A DNA stretch of 64,000 bases from Cyclospora cayetanensis. Its lineage: Eukaryota; Apicomplexa; Conoidasida; Eucoccidiorida; Eimeriidae. Shown here in pieces: positions 63,691 to 64,000 of this stretch. Location: contig NW_020312292.1 in NCBI RefSeq assembly GCF_002999335.1, positions 1-64,000 of the forward strand. Reading direction: 5' to 3'. Under the pieces are notes generated by a model. That model saw only the letters and a program-made list of their open reading frames with translations, was not told the origin of the DNA and did not search any database. The position numbers and the translations under genes were made by a program. Positions within the stretch are counted from its first letter, which is position 1. Every line of letters starts with the position of its first letter.

Positions 63691-64000
63691 CAAGGATACG
63701 CCCACGAAGGGTGGCCTTATTTATCGTAAAGGCAGTCTCGTGCCTAAGAGGATTACTGCATTATGTGACTCTAGACGCGGCCTGGTTGATCTGTGTATGC
63801 TGGGGACACCTCAACAACAAGCTGAAGGAGAATGGAGAAGGCTGCAGTAGGAGAAACTATCAGTGGCTGGGCGTCTTGAGAAGAATTAGGCTTTTGGTGT
63901 GCAGAAGCCACAACATAGGCTAACAATTGCCTCAACAGTGGTCTATCCCAGATCTTTTCGAAGTGTCCCGTCATGCAGTCGTAAGATGGGCAGCGACTTA

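Overview
The window is nuclear DNA of a coccidian apicomplexan, most likely an eimeriid (Cyclospora or Eimeria grade). The reasons are a calcium-dependent protein kinase with four EF hands, GT-AG introns that split nearly every gene, glutamine and alanine runs inside coding exons, CT/GT/AT microsatellites, frequent TGCATGC motifs, and gene ends separated by long non-coding stretches. The species cannot be fixed from sequence alone.

Layout, left to right: the 3' part of a CDC23/APC8-like TPR subunit of the anaphase-promoting complex (1-5200); 3 kb without a clear gene; glycine cleavage H protein (8371-9072); a very large TRM3/TARBP1-type tRNA 2'-O-ribose methyltransferase (10069-19797); two poorly resolved multi-exon genes (about 20.7-23.5 kb and 24.3-27.1 kb); a predicted 64-residue secreted peptide (27807-28144); a 440-codon orphan ORF on the minus strand (28671-29993); 4.5 kb of gene-poor DNA; an MMS2/UEV1 ubiquitin-conjugating enzyme variant (34545-35372); an eight-exon CDPK (36980-40676); 2.5 kb of gene-poor DNA; a broken acyl-protein-thioesterase-like hydrolase (43163-44243); an organellar-type translation initiation factor IF-2 on the minus strand (44838-49203); and, divergent from it, a roughly 12 kb gene for a cellular RNA-dependent RNA polymerase with an N-terminal RRM-like region (50817-62779). 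The right end holds a disrupted ORF that shares a diverged repeat with 32.7-33.0 kb.

The genes do not form one pathway. They cover cell cycle (CDC23), one-carbon/mitochondrial metabolism (H protein), tRNA modification (TRM3), ubiquitin signalling (UEV), calcium signalling (CDPK), organelle translation (IF-2) and RNA silencing (RDR). The most interesting items are the RDR with its long C-terminal insertion and hexapeptide repeat, the IF-2 without a recognisable C2 domain, the DWG variant in the kinase, the hydrolase with a Cys nucleophile and homopolymer frameshifts, and the small secreted peptide. Exon boundaries were read by eye from GT/AG sites and phase. Where phases agree I say so; elsewhere coordinates are gene envelopes.
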